Position numbers and translations under genes: made by a program. 7,311 nucleotides of DNA from NCBI GenBank assembly GCA_046727435.1, contig JBKPCR010000205.1, forward strand, positions 1 to 7,311, written 5' to 3'. Positions 1 through 6,310 of the stretch are shown in pieces. A model generated the notes under the pieces. It had not been told where the DNA came from, did not search any database, and saw nothing but the letters and a program-made list of their open reading frames with translations. The DNA comes from CAVPRW01 sp046727435 [NCBI: bacterium] (GTDB lineage: Bacteria > Tectomicrobia > Entotheonellia > J063). The number at the start of each line of letters is the position of its first letter. Within the stretch, counting starts at the first letter, position 1.

Positions 1-1
1 T

Positions 2-823
2 CGCCTGCAGGCGAACCTGGCTGAGAAGAATCCCATCATCGAGACCGTCTACGGCCATGCAGGTTTTAACCTCGATGTGCTGCTGGCGTGGTGCCTTGAA
101 TGGCGTGACAAGCTGGGTGGCTATCTGGCGGATACCGAGCGTGTGCTGCGCGACGCTCTACTGCAGGGGGATAACCTCCTCTTTGAAGGAGCCCAGGGCG
201 CCATGCTGGACATCGACCATGGCACCTATCCCTTTGTGACCTCGTCGAATACCACGGTCGGTGCCATCTGCACGGGCCTTGGTGTACCGCCGTCGCGCAT
301 CGATCACGTCCTCGGGGTGGCGAAAGCCTACACCACTCGCGTTGGCATGGGCCCCTTTCCCACCGAGCTTGACGACCAGGTGGGTGACCGTATGCGCACC
401 GTTGGCGCCGAGTACGGAGCGACGACGGGTCGCGCCCGCCGCTGCGGCTGGTTTGACGCGGTGATGGTACGGCAAGCGGCCTGGCTCAATGGCTTTGCCA
501 GCCTCAGCCTCACGAAGCTCGATGTGCTAGACGGCTATGACCACATTAAAGTCTGCATCGCCTATGAATATAAGGGCAAGTTCTTCGAGCATTTGCCGGA
601 TGAGCTGGAAGTGTTATCGAATTGTCGGCCGCAGTATATCGAGATGGGCGGATGGCGGGAAAGCACCGTCGGGGTGACCACCTACGAACAGCTCCCCGAG
701 CGCGCCCGCGCCTACATCGAGGAGCTGACGCAACGCTTGGAGCTGCCGGTCTCCATCATCTCCACCGGCTCGGGGCGCGAGCACACCATCCTCTTACGCG
801 ATCCCTTTGAGGCCCGCTCGTAG
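2..823 (+). CDS. purA: Adenylosuccinate synthetase, C-terminal part (5' end outside window)
   Basis: PurA joins IMP and aspartate using GTP to give adenylosuccinate, the first committed step from IMP to AMP, in the cytoplasm. The reading frame is open from base 2, so the gene enters from the left; 273 residues are present of about 430 usual, and the N-terminal GTP P-loop is missing. Family signatures are clear: EGAQGAMLDIDHGTYPFVTSS (the IMP-binding region), then VGMGPFPTEL, GATTGRARRCGWFD, LTKLDVLDGY and the late GW...T segment. The base-binding loop near the C-terminus reads STGSGREHTI, where many homologues have VGVGPDREQTI; the R-x-x-T-I core is kept. It converges on the tat/acylphosphatase operon, 81 bp away. 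The match over the whole visible length leaves little doubt. No frameshift or unusual codon use was seen. Confidence 0.97.
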   Translation, partial: RLQANLAEKNPIIETVYGHAGFNLDVLLAWCLEWRDKLGGYLADTERVLRDALLQGDNLLFEGAQGAMLDIDHGTYPFVTSSNTTVGAICTGLGVPPSRIDHVLGVAKAYTTRVGMGPFPTELDDQVGDRMRTVGAEYGATTGRARRCGWFDAVMVRQAAWLNGFASLSLTKLDVLDGYDHIKVCIAYEYKGKFFEHLPDELEVLSNCRPQYIEMGGWRESTVGVTTYEQLPERARAYIEELTQRLELPVSIISTGSGREHTILLRDPFEARS

Positions 824-835
824 CTGAGCATTTTT

Positions 836-856
836 CCCTCTCCCTCTGGGAGAGGG
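836..856. repeat. Perfect 9-bp hairpin between convergent genes
   Basis: CCCTCTCCC (836-844) and GGGAGAGGG (848-856) are exact inverse complements around a TCT loop, 12 bp after the purA stop. A run of five T precedes the stem rather than following it, so it is not a standard intrinsic terminator on either strand. Hairpins of this CCCTCTCCC...GGGAGAGGG type are common as dispersed intergenic repeats in many bacterial genomes, so a REP-like element that also insulates two convergent transcripts is the likeliest reading (inference). Confidence 0.6.
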
Positions 857-904
857 TCAGCGTGAGGAATCTGTTTCGTTGAAGACACGAACGCCGAAGT
901 CGCC

Positions 905-1177
905 TTACCCCACTATACGAAAGCCATGAAACTCGCCGGTGTGCGGCTCTATCGTCACCTGTACCGCGGTCACATACGCCCCTGGAGGGCCGTCATGGCA
1001 CCAGGTGATGAACGCGTGTACGGCGCCCTCCTCCCCTTCCACCACGGTCTCAACATCGCCATCGTAGCAGTTTCGTACCCAGCCTGATAATCGCTGTGCA
1101 CGGGCCACATTGCGGGCAGAGGCGCGAAAATACACCCCTTGCACTCGCCCGGAGATGACAAGCCGTGCCCGCATCAT
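905..1177 (-). CDS. acyP: Acylphosphatase
   Basis: Small cytoplasmic enzyme that hydrolyses carboxyl-phosphate bonds of acyl phosphates such as acetyl phosphate or 1,3-bisphosphoglycerate. The frame gives 90 residues, the normal family length. The N-terminal signature RLVISGRVQGVYFRAS contains the phosphate-binding loop with the catalytic Arg18, and WVRN supplies the catalytic Asn36; GFRIV closes the ferredoxin-like fold. The frame is open further upstream, but ATG at 1177 (or the next ATG at 1174) gives a protein that begins right before the first beta strand. The only Shine-Dalgarno-like stretch, AGGAG, is the last codons of tatC, about 13 bases upstream. The gene starts 10 bp after the tatC stop and is most likely cotranscribed and coupled to it. 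The identity is firm; the exact start is uncertain by one codon. Confidence 0.93.
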   Translation of the reverse strand: MMRARLVISGRVQGVYFRASARNVARAQRLSGWVRNCYDGDVETVVEGEEGAVHAFITWCHDGPPGAYVTAVQVTIEPHTGEFHGFRIVG

Positions 1178-1187
1178 CGATGCCTGA

Positions 1188-1946
1188 TTACTCCTGGTCC
1201 GGTCCATCGCCTGTCTCTCGCCCCGAAGCCACACGCTTCGCCACGAAGATGCTCACCTCGAAGAGCAGAAACAGGGGCACCGCCAGCAGCACCTGGCTGA
1301 AGACGTCGGGCGGGGTCAGGATGGCGGCGATGACAAAGGCGGCGAGCACGGCATACTTACGATTCTTGACGAGGAATTCCGGCGTCACTACCCCGACCTT
1401 GGCTAGGAAATACATTAACACCGGAAACTCGAACACCAAGCCGGCGGCCAAGATGAGGCGCATGCAGAAGGAGAGATAGTTCGATAGGGTGATGTTAGGC
1501 TGCCATATCTCGCCACCTTGCGCCATCAGAAAGTGCAGAGCGATTGGCAGAATCACTACGTAGGCAAAGATAGCGCCGAGGAGAAACAGAAACGTGGAGA
1601 TGAGCAGAAAGGGGAATGAATACCGGCGCTCATGCTCATATAGCCCAGGCGCGACAAACTTCCACACCTGGAAAAGGAGCAACGGGACGCTGAGGAACAG
1701 GCCGGCGTAGAATGCCACTTTCAGGTTAACGAAGAAGGCCTCAGTCGGAGCGATGAAGACCAAACGCGTGGGCATCGGTCGTTGCAGGAGAAGCAGGAGT
1801 TGCTGCGAAAAGCCGTAGGAGACCGCAAAGCCAAGGCCTACCCCGACTAGACTGATGATAAGTCGATGGCGCAGTTCGTCCAGGTGATCGGTAAACGGCA
1901 GCTTATCATCGGATCCGATCGCCTTTCTCCAGATCTTCGCTATCAA
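1188..1946 (-). CDS. tatC: Sec-independent (twin-arginine) protein translocase subunit TatC
   Basis: TatC is the polytopic core of the Tat translocase. With TatB it recognises the twin-arginine signal of folded proteins at the inner membrane. The 252-residue protein has the usual length and six hydrophobic segments at about 27-46, 74-95, 110-133, 155-177, 195-209 and 215-236. Diagnostic motifs are [12 protein letters not shown] (18-29, signal-peptide binding site with Glu24), TE (68-69), [10 protein letters not shown] (99-108, conserved Glu106 next to the arginines), FEFP (172-175) and LTPPD (210-214). The start is a TTG at 1944-1946. It is supported by GAGGAGG about nine bases upstream, inside the tatB coding region, and no other in-frame start exists before the first helix. 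The 41-bp overlap with tatB points to translational coupling. The acylphosphatase gene follows directly. Confidence 0.96.
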   Translation of the reverse strand: MIAKIWRKAIGSDDKLPFTDHLDELRHRLIISLVGVGLGFAVSYGFSQQLLLLLQRPMPTRLVFIAPTEAFFVNLKVAFYAGLFLSVPLLLFQVWKFVAPGLYEHERRYSFPFLLISTFLFLLGAIFAYVVILPIALHFLMAQGGEIWQPNITLSNYLSFCMRLILAAGLVFEFPVLMYFLAKVGVVTPEFLVKNRKYAVLAAFVIAAILTPPDVFSQVLLAVPLFLLFEVSIFVAKRVASGRETGDGPDQE

Positions 1947-2199
1947 GCCCCATACCCTCCTCGGCTCGTTCGATCCCCGGTGCCCGGCCTTTCACACGCG
2001 ACGAGATGGTTGGGATGCGAGAACTTGTGTCAGTACTCGCGTCAGCCATCATCGTACTCTGGAAATCATCAGCGGTCCTTTTAAACTCTGCGAAACCGCG
2101 GCCGAGGGACTTCGCCAACTCAGGAAGCTTCCGCGGTCCGACGACGATCAGAGCGATAACCAGAATAATCAACAGCTCTTGCATGCCGATGCCAAACAT
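1906..2199 (-). CDS. tatB: Tat translocase subunit TatB (TatA/B family)
   Basis: Single-span inner-membrane subunit of the twin-arginine translocase. The 97-residue form begins [10 protein letters not shown] at 2199. It has one hydrophobic helix (about 7-20), a Gly-Pro hinge (21-22), the amphipathic stretch [19 protein letters not shown] (23-41) and a charged, variable tail. Glu8 and the Gly-Pro hinge are TatB traits; TatA usually has Gln8 and an Phe-Gly hinge. That favours TatB, although some lineages use one protein of this kind for both roles and I see no separate tatA here. An in-frame ATG at 2223 would add eight residues that fit the family poorly and has no ribosome-binding site, while the ATG at 2199 has AGGG nine bases upstream. 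It is the first gene of the operon, about 105 bases from the predicted transcription start. Confidence 0.88.
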   Translation of the reverse strand: MFGIGMQELLIILVIALIVVGPRKLPELAKSLGRGFAEFKRTADDFQSTMMADASTDTSSRIPTISSRVKGRAPGIERAEEGMGLDSEDLEKGDRIR

Positions 2200-2311
2200 G
2201 GCGCACACCCTAGGCTGGAACATCAGTGGACGGTATTGAATAACCGACGATACACGCCGGATGCTCCTCTACACCGCTGGACTGTGAGGGATTGCCCCTT
2301 CAATAGACGAG

Positions 2312-2340
2312 AAGCTAACATAGGTCTGTTGGGCTGTCAA
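2312..2340 (-). promoter_or_regulatory. Sigma70-type promoter of the tat operon
   Basis: Read on the minus strand: a perfect -35 box TTGACA (2335-2340), a 17-base spacer, and a -10 box TAGCTT (2312-2317) preceded by TGT, an extended -10 element. Initiation would fall near 2304-2306, leaving a leader of about 105 bases before the tatB ATG. It is the only strong promoter-like match ahead of this operon. Confidence 0.65.
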
Positions 2341-2660
2341 CGGCGATGCGGTACACCACGTGCGGGGATCACCCACCACTGGCAAGCTTCATGGTGATCT
2401 CCAGCCGCCTGCCCTGCTCGGGCAATGATATGAAACGACGCTACGACCCTATGCTCTCATTATGATGATTTCAGGACTATCAGTTTGATCGAGAAGGTAA
2501 GCCAGAGGGAGGCACATTGAAAGACAAGCACGTGGGAACTAGGTACCCAGCAGGGGCATAAGCGGCCCCGGGCAGCTGGCTACGGCCCATGGTGGGGGCG
2601 TGCGACGCAGCACGAGGCCGCTACTCGGCTGACCTAAGCTCGGCGCAAACGACAGCGCAA
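2341..2660. other. Non-coding stretch, nothing recognised
   Basis: This 320-base stretch lies between the tat promoter and the end of the stress-protein gene. Both strands carry frequent stops, and the short frames present resemble no family I know. Only a weak 5-bp stem (2410-2424) was seen. No tRNA, riboswitch core or convincing repeat was found. Confidence 0.5.
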
Positions 2661-2680
2661 GGCATCACGGCAGTGATGCC
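2661..2680 (-). terminator. Hairpin directly after the PPOX-family gene
   Basis: GGCATCAC and GTGATGCC form a perfect 8-bp stem with a 4-base loop, starting one base after the stop codon at 2682-2684. The following minus-strand sequence, TTGCGC, has no T run, so it is at best a weak or Rho-assisted terminator, or a stabiliser of the mRNA 3' end. Confidence 0.4.
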
Positions 2681-2681
2681 G

Positions 2682-3203
2682 TTATGTCCCGGCCTGGCGC
2701 TCATCCACAACCAGTTTAGCGTGCTCGCCCGCCTGAGGGCCCTTGCCTGTGAGAGTCGCCTTCACTACCCCATAAAGATAGACCATGGTGCTCGATGGCG
2801 CATCCCAGTATTCGGCCTTCTCAACATCTACTTTCAGTAGGGCGAGGTTGGGGTCATTGAGACCCTGGGGAAACCACGTAGAGAACCAAGGGCTCCAGAG
2901 CTCCTCCATCTTCTGCCGATCGCGCACAAGGCCGGCTGTGCCAGAGACGGAGACGAAGTCCTGATGCTCGGGGTCGGCGAAGCTCACGTTAACCTGGCGG
3001 TGCTGCTGCGATTCTGCCACTTTGGGCGCATCCGCCGAGGTAAAGAACCATAACTCTCCCTGGAACGCCGTCTGTGGGGCCGCCATTGGGCGACTGCGCA
3101 GCGAGCCATCCTCTTCAACGGTCGTGAGCATGGCGATGCGAATATGCTTGATCAGCTCGTCCAGTTTCCGAAGCTGTTGTTGGCGGTATGTTGACTGGTC
3201 CAT
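2682..3203 (-). CDS. Pyridoxamine 5'-phosphate oxidase family protein, general stress protein 26-like
   Basis: A 173-residue protein of the flavin-reductase-like split beta-barrel fold, in the COG3871 / general stress protein 26 group. Known members bind FMN or FAD as dimers and are tied to stress responses; their substrates are mostly unknown. Visible family blocks are IRIAMLTTVEEDGSLRSRPMA (21-41), ELWFFTSADAPKVAE (50-64), VNVSFADPEHQDFVSVSGTA (71-90) and a C-terminal block with W103, W106, WFPQG (110-114) and KVDVEKAEYWD (124-134). This tryptophan-rich tail is characteristic of the group and separates it from true PdxH. The ATG at 3203 has a very good Shine-Dalgarno, GGGAGGA, with about five bases of spacing. 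A long stem-loop lies 37 bases upstream. The gene stands alone, with no partner close enough for an operon. Family assignment is firm, biological role unknown. Confidence 0.9.
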   Translation of the reverse strand: MDQSTYRQQQLRKLDELIKHIRIAMLTTVEEDGSLRSRPMAAPQTAFQGELWFFTSADAPKVAESQQHRQVNVSFADPEHQDFVSVSGTAGLVRDRQKMEELWSPWFSTWFPQGLNDPNLALLKVDVEKAEYWDAPSSTMVYLYGVVKATLTGKGPQAGEHAKLVVDERQAGT

Positions 3204-3240
3204 CGTTGTCCTCCCGGTCGACGACCTACGCCGCGGCCAT

Positions 3241-3284
3241 GGCGCAATAGCAACAGTGGTGCTCAGCCATCTGGCTATTGCGCC
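3241..3284. promoter_or_regulatory. Long inverted repeat in the leader of the PPOX-family gene
   Basis: GGCGCAATAGC (3241-3251) and GCTATTGCGCC (3274-3284) are perfect 11-bp inverse complements. Inside them CAGTGG and CCATCTG can pair with one bulged base, giving a nearly continuous stem of about 17 bp with a 7-base loop. It lies 37 bases upstream of the start codon at 3203. No T run follows on either strand, so a terminator is unlikely. It could be an mRNA leader structure, a repressor operator, or a palindromic dispersed repeat. A second short palindrome, GGTCGACGACC, lies at 3217-3227, just before the ribosome-binding site. Confidence 0.55.
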
Positions 3285-3428
3285 GACCGCGACAGACTCT
3301 GTGCGAGCTCGTATCGACGACTTACTATCTGAGACCTACGTCCTTCGCACTAGAGGCAGTGACCTCTGCCACGCACAACCTCAGGATCAGCAGTCTCAGA
3401 TCAGGGGGTTTCTGGAGATGTGTGGCAG

Positions 3429-3824
3429 TTAGCGTCGCCAGCTCGACCCAGGCGTCCGGGCTGCGAAGAGTTGCTGTTGTGTGGTCGCATCTAGCGTTCC
3501 CGTTTGGGGCAAGCCATGCGATGCCTGAAACTCGCGGATCGCCTGTTGGGTCTTGGGACCCATTAGGCCATCGATCCTGCCCGGCTCATAGCCGGCATTT
3601 CGCAAGGCGATCTGGGCGTCTCGCACCACATTGTCCTGTGGCCTTACTTCGGAAGGCATTGCCTCGGAAGAGGGTTGGTTCGGGTGTGCGTCCTTTGGCA
3701 TCAAACGCCCCTTCGATTGCTCCTCTTCATGCGTCGGAGGCATCGTTCCTGATTGCTGTGCCCCAGCCATCAGGGGGAAGGCCGCTAGCGCTGCGATCAT
3801 ACAAATCATTAGGGTTCGTCGCAT
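3429..3824 (-). CDS. Secreted peptidoglycan-binding domain protein
   Basis: A 131-residue exported protein. Residues 1-22 form a Sec signal peptide: basic MRRT, a hydrophobic core, then cleavage after AGA-QQ. A polar, Pro/Glu/Met-rich linker follows (about 24-65). The C-terminal half is a PG_binding_1 domain (about 67-121), with AQIALRNAGYEPGRIDGLMGPKTQQAIREFQ and then a shorter GLPQTGTLDATTQQQL repeat half. This three-helix domain is known to hold proteins on cell-wall glycan in the periplasm. No catalytic domain is attached, so the protein is probably an accessory wall-binding factor. The start at 3824 is well set by AGGAGGAG eight bases upstream. It has no near neighbour. The final residues SSWRR are unlike the domain and appear to be a short free tail. 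The domain call is firm; the function beyond binding is unknown. Confidence 0.88.
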   Translation of the reverse strand: MRRTLMICMIAALAAFPLMAGAQQSGTMPPTHEEEQSKGRLMPKDAHPNQPSSEAMPSEVRPQDNVVRDAQIALRNAGYEPGRIDGLMGPKTQQAIREFQASHGLPQTGTLDATTQQQLFAARTPGSSWRR

Positions 3825-4222
3825 TATTCGCTCCTCCTGTTCTGCTGCTCACCTCCGCTCAGTCTGTATCTTCACTGAAATATGGACCGACCAGAGGATC
3901 GCTTGTCTCCAGATATGCACCAAAACCTACCCCGCCATGCCCACGTCGCCTCTTGGGAGCCGCCCGGGTTCCCTATCGGCTACGCATCTAGTGCTCTTAG
4001 AGGGATCGCGTTGGTGCATGTGTATGTTACGTTCACACACCCCTGATACGCATGCAACTTGTTTGCCATCGAGGTCCAGGTATATAGGGCAGGCCGTGAG
4101 AGGGCCATCGTCGAGGTATCGGGCATAGTGACTTCCAAGACGAGAACCAGTTTATTAACCGGCAGGTGGATATCCCTCCGCACCTCCTTCCTTCTTGAGA
4201 TCCCGCCCTTGGTGACGGCAGG

Positions 4223-4249
4223 ATGGGAACTCGGTGCAATCCCACTGTG
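4223..4249 (+). promoter_or_regulatory. Possible degraded cobalamin-riboswitch core
   Basis: On the plus strand, GATGGGAACTCGGTGCAATCC is followed at once by CACTGTG. The cobalamin riboswitch consensus has GGGAA, then GGTGnAAnnCC, and about 15 bases later CCCGCnACTGT. Here the intervening bases, including the second half of stem P3, are absent, so it could not fold normally. No plus-strand gene follows. The stretch also forms a simple TGGGA/TCCCA hairpin, so coincidence is possible. Confidence 0.22.
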
Positions 4250-4258
4250 CCAGCCTTA

Positions 4259-4337
4259 CCTCTCAGGTTGACAGGCGATATGTTATGGGCCTCTCAGATT
4301 GACACAAGTAGTCCACGCTTTCGGACAAGTAGTCCAC
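4259..4337. mobile_element. Cluster of direct repeats resembling an IS21-type terminal repeat region
   Basis: Two repeat units occur in pairs. CCTCTCAGGTTGACA (4259-4273) recurs with one change as CCTCTCAGATTGACA (4290-4304), 31 bp apart. ACAAGTAGTCCAC occurs at 4304-4316 and again exactly at 4325-4337, 21 bp apart. Spacings of 21 and 31 bp place the copies near the same face of the helix, as expected of transposase-binding sites. Multiple terminal repeats at about this spacing, with a TGGNCTACTT-like unit on the minus strand, are typical of IS21-family ends. No istA/istB-like coding sequence is visible, so this would be a solo end or remnant. The family assignment is an inference from layout. 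Confidence 0.45.
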
Positions 4338-4490
4338 CTTGTAAGCGCCGTCCAGCGCCGTAGCGGCTAGTCGTCGCTGGCGCAGGTGCGGCGCCACACT
4401 GTTCGGCCGACCCTAGGCAATAAGCGGATCGCCGTTAGCGGTCGCTGTTGGGTGTTGGCTTGATGGTGTTGACCGGCGAGGCCGTAGCCG

Positions 4491-5981
4491 TTAAAGGTCA
4501 CAACGCCCGAAGAATGTAAATGCCGGGCACAGGTGCAACACCTGGGGGGTCACGATCTGCGACGGGAGTGGGCCAGTATTCGTCACCGGCTCGAGATAGG
4601 CTCGCTCGATCAAGTTGAGCTTCGTGTCGATCGGCACTCCCAGCAGGCCTGTCGGCACTACTGAGCAGTAGGGCTCGCTCTGGCAGCGTCGGGCGAACTT
4701 GTACGCGTAGAGATAGCGACGTTGGGGATGCGTGGGGAGGTAGCGATCTGCGCTGTTCAGCAGTTCGTCGCCGGTGACCGCAGCGATGCCCATCAGCCGT
4801 GGCGTATTGTAGACCGCCAGATTCGTGAAGGTAGCCTTGCCCGTAGTCTCGTGCTGGACGCCCACGACGACGAGAAAGTCCCTAGGATCATCGTTGAGCC
4901 GCGTGGGCAGACTTAGACTATAGACCGCATCCGAGTTGTCGCCAAAGCAGGGCGTGCGGCGCTTCAGGCACATTAGGCCAGACAGGAGGGGTGTGCGCAT
5001 GCGTCGACGTTTGATCTCTAACCCTCGATTCTGCGCCTGAACCGCGTCGATCAGGAGATTTAGGGCAGGCTTGAGCCATGCTTCCGAGGTCTGGGTGCCA
5101 CGCGGACGCTCAGGCGGGAGGGGAAAAGGTTCGATCGGCATAGGCGTCTGGGGCGTCACGCGCAGCACGGTCGCGGGAGGTGTGCGCATATATTTCTCAC
5201 CCGCGGCGGCATCGGCGAATTGCACCACCCGCATGAGCATGGTGAACTCATCGCTCTCCTTCGTCATGCCCATCCGCGTGAGGTCGCGTGGAATGACATC
5301 GGTGTTGACGATCGCCTCTGGGGCTCCACTGCTGGCAAGCCATTGCCGGAGCAGCGCATCGAGGCGGCGATCGGCTGTACTGATCACGACCGTGTCGCGA
5401 TCAAAGGGATAGCCCGCCGCGCCGTTGGGGGTACCGGTGGTGGAGATGACCTTTAAATTGAGGCTATCCCCCAGGCTGGCGAACAACTCGCGGCGCCCAA
5501 GCCAGCCCTTCCGCGAAAACACGTAATTCCGAAAACCGAAGTACCTCGCGGGCGGTGGGGTCTGCCCAACAAATACGAGGGCCTCATCCGCACGCAGCCG
5601 CCAGGCCCAGTGAAGAGACCCGTCGGCGGGACACCGAGGCTTTGATGGTGGGTCAACGTGCTCACCAAGAGCTGGGGGCAGGCAATACACACCGTAGGGG
5701 GAATTCGGGTTGTTGCCGTAACACTGTGGCAGTGCGGGACAGTCTTCAACCCTAAAGAACCGCACCTGCCCAGCTTGTACCACATAGCCGCCGCGTGTCA
5801 GTGCTGCCGCAAGCCCCTCTGCTGTCTCCTGCCAACGAGCGACCGGCACCGCCGGGTTAGGCGCTGGGGCCGTTTCAACTTCCACAGGTCCGCGGGCAGG
5901 GGCGTGCACTTGTACCGTACATCCGAGAACCAAGAGGACTAGAAGCGCCTGGGTAATGCCTAACAAACGATATGAGAGCAC
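4491..5981 (-). CDS. Putative lipoprotein of unknown function with paired cysteines
   Basis: I do not recognise this 496-residue protein. Residues 1-20 form a hydrophobic export signal ending in VLG-Cys21, a slightly atypical lipobox; Thr at +2 would favour the outer membrane if it is lipidated. A Pro/Ala-rich linker (about 27-47) follows, then a long soluble region. Ten further cysteines are arranged in tight groups: 81/87, 100/117, 338/345, 433/439 and 485/494. That suggests periplasmic disulfides. WAWRLRADEALVFVGQTPP (about 125-143), a Tyr/Phe/Arg-rich stretch (147-156) and YPFDRDTVVIST look like a structured core. No catalytic motif was identified. The start is GTG at 5979-5981 with only a weak GGTGG upstream; it is chosen because it begins the signal sequence directly. 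It is monocistronic as far as the window shows. Confidence 0.75.
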   Translation of the reverse strand: MLSYRLLGITQALLVLLVLGCTVQVHAPARGPVEVETAPAPNPAVPVARWQETAEGLAAALTRGGYVVQAGQVRFFRVEDCPALPQCYGNNPNSPYGVYCLPPALGEHVDPPSKPRCPADGSLHWAWRLRADEALVFVGQTPPPARYFGFRNYVFSRKGWLGRRELFASLGDSLNLKVISTTGTPNGAAGYPFDRDTVVISTADRRLDALLRQWLASSGAPEAIVNTDVIPRDLTRMGMTKESDEFTMLMRVVQFADAAAGEKYMRTPPATVLRVTPQTPMPIEPFPLPPERPRGTQTSEAWLKPALNLLIDAVQAQNRGLEIKRRRMRTPLLSGLMCLKRRTPCFGDNSDAVYSLSLPTRLNDDPRDFLVVVGVQHETTGKATFTNLAVYNTPRLMGIAAVTGDELLNSADRYLPTHPQRRYLYAYKFARRCQSEPYCSVVPTGLLGVPIDTKLNLIERAYLEPVTNTGPLPSQIVTPQVLHLCPAFTFFGRCDL

Positions 5982-6034
5982 ACTAGACCACCGTGTTGGG
6001 TTCCATCTATAGGCCCTTTCGATGATTCCGCGCT

Positions 6035-6068
6035 GGGTTATCTCCGCCAGAGAGGAACCCCATAACCC
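6035..6068 (-). terminator. Possible 3' stem of the decayed peptidoglycan-binding gene
   Basis: GGGTTAT (6035-6041) and ATAACCC (6062-6068) are inverse complements around 20 bases, beginning just after the original stop at 6071-6073 on the minus strand. No T run follows and the loop is large, so support is slight. Confidence 0.2.
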
Positions 6069-6070
6069 CC

Positions 6071-6310
6071 CTACTGCGTCCGCTTGCGGTTCAGTCCAGA
6101 GCCCAGCTCCTCGTGGGTATCGCGGTCGATCAGGCGCGAGACCTACAAGCCGTACCGGGTTTGGAAGGCCCAGCCCGCCGCTTGCGTCTGTGCCGTAAAG
6201 ATGCCATCGACCGCACCCGAGTCAAACCCGAAGGTCTTCAAATGCGCTTGTGTGACTTGGATATCTCCGCGAAAGCGGCCGTCGCCGGCCTTTTCACGAC
6301 CAGCGGTCAC
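6071..6310 (-). pseudogene. Peptidoglycan-binding domain fragment with in-frame amber codon
   Basis: Directly after the ComM-like gene, a minus-strand frame encodes GDIQVTQAHLKTFGF, DSGAVDGIFTAQTQAA and AFQTRYGL, the pattern of a PG_binding_1 domain (Q-x-x-L...GF...G-x-x-DG-x-F...T-x-x-A...FQ). A TAG at 6143-6145 interrupts it, but the same frame continues with VSRLIDRDTHEELGSGLNRKRTQ up to TAG at 6071-6073. This matches the usual second half of the domain (GL-x-V-x-G-x-L/I-D...). One C-to-T change of a CAG codon would explain the break. No signal peptide, no good start and no ribosome-binding site are present. An in-frame GTG at 6310 would overlap the ComM end by 17 bp. It is probably a gene remnant. 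Expression as a 55-residue product, or amber read-through, cannot be excluded. Confidence 0.6.

Larger units (their letters stand above)
3825..4490. other. Gene-free stretch with remnants
   Basis: No frame here resembles a known protein, and the short open frames on both strands (67-70 codons) have no family features. From 3825 to about 4200 I see nothing recognisable beyond the ribosome-binding site of the gene ending at 3429. From 4200 onward it holds a riboswitch-like core and a cluster of direct repeats, listed separately. From 4338 to 4490 there are only short GC-rich imperfect inverted repeats. Decayed mobile DNA is the likeliest origin (inference). Confidence 0.45.

Noticed and set aside
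2199-2223. Upstream ATG at 2223 as the tatB start
   Set aside because: The added eight residues are not TatB-like and no ribosome-binding site precedes it; the ATG at 2199 gives the canonical MFGIG start.
3278-3991. 237-codon open frame on the plus strand
   Set aside because: It runs antisense over the signal peptide and peptidoglycan-binding domain of the minus-strand gene and has no family features or ribosome-binding site.
3980-4271. Short frames of 67-70 codons on both strands in the gene-free stretch
   Set aside because: No recognisable domain, no clear Shine-Dalgarno, and mutual overlap; I saw no reason to call them genes.
4268-4304. Two TTGACA hexamers that could be -35 boxes
   Set aside because: Neither has a plausible -10 box at 15-19 bases, and both belong to the repeated CCTCTCAG(G/A)TTGACA units.
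4259-4337. Repeat array considered as a CRISPR
   Set aside because: There are only two copies of each unit, two different unit types, and spacings far shorter than spacer lengths; no cas genes are near.
5453-5785. 110-codon minus-strand frame inside the lipoprotein gene
   Set aside because: It is an alternative frame of the longer, cysteine-paired lipoprotein coding region, with no independent start signal.
6086-6097. GCGGTTCAGTCC shared with 7277-7288
   Set aside because: Only 12 bases match, with no similarity around them and no link to the ends of either remnant; chance is adequate, although it flanks the rearranged segment.
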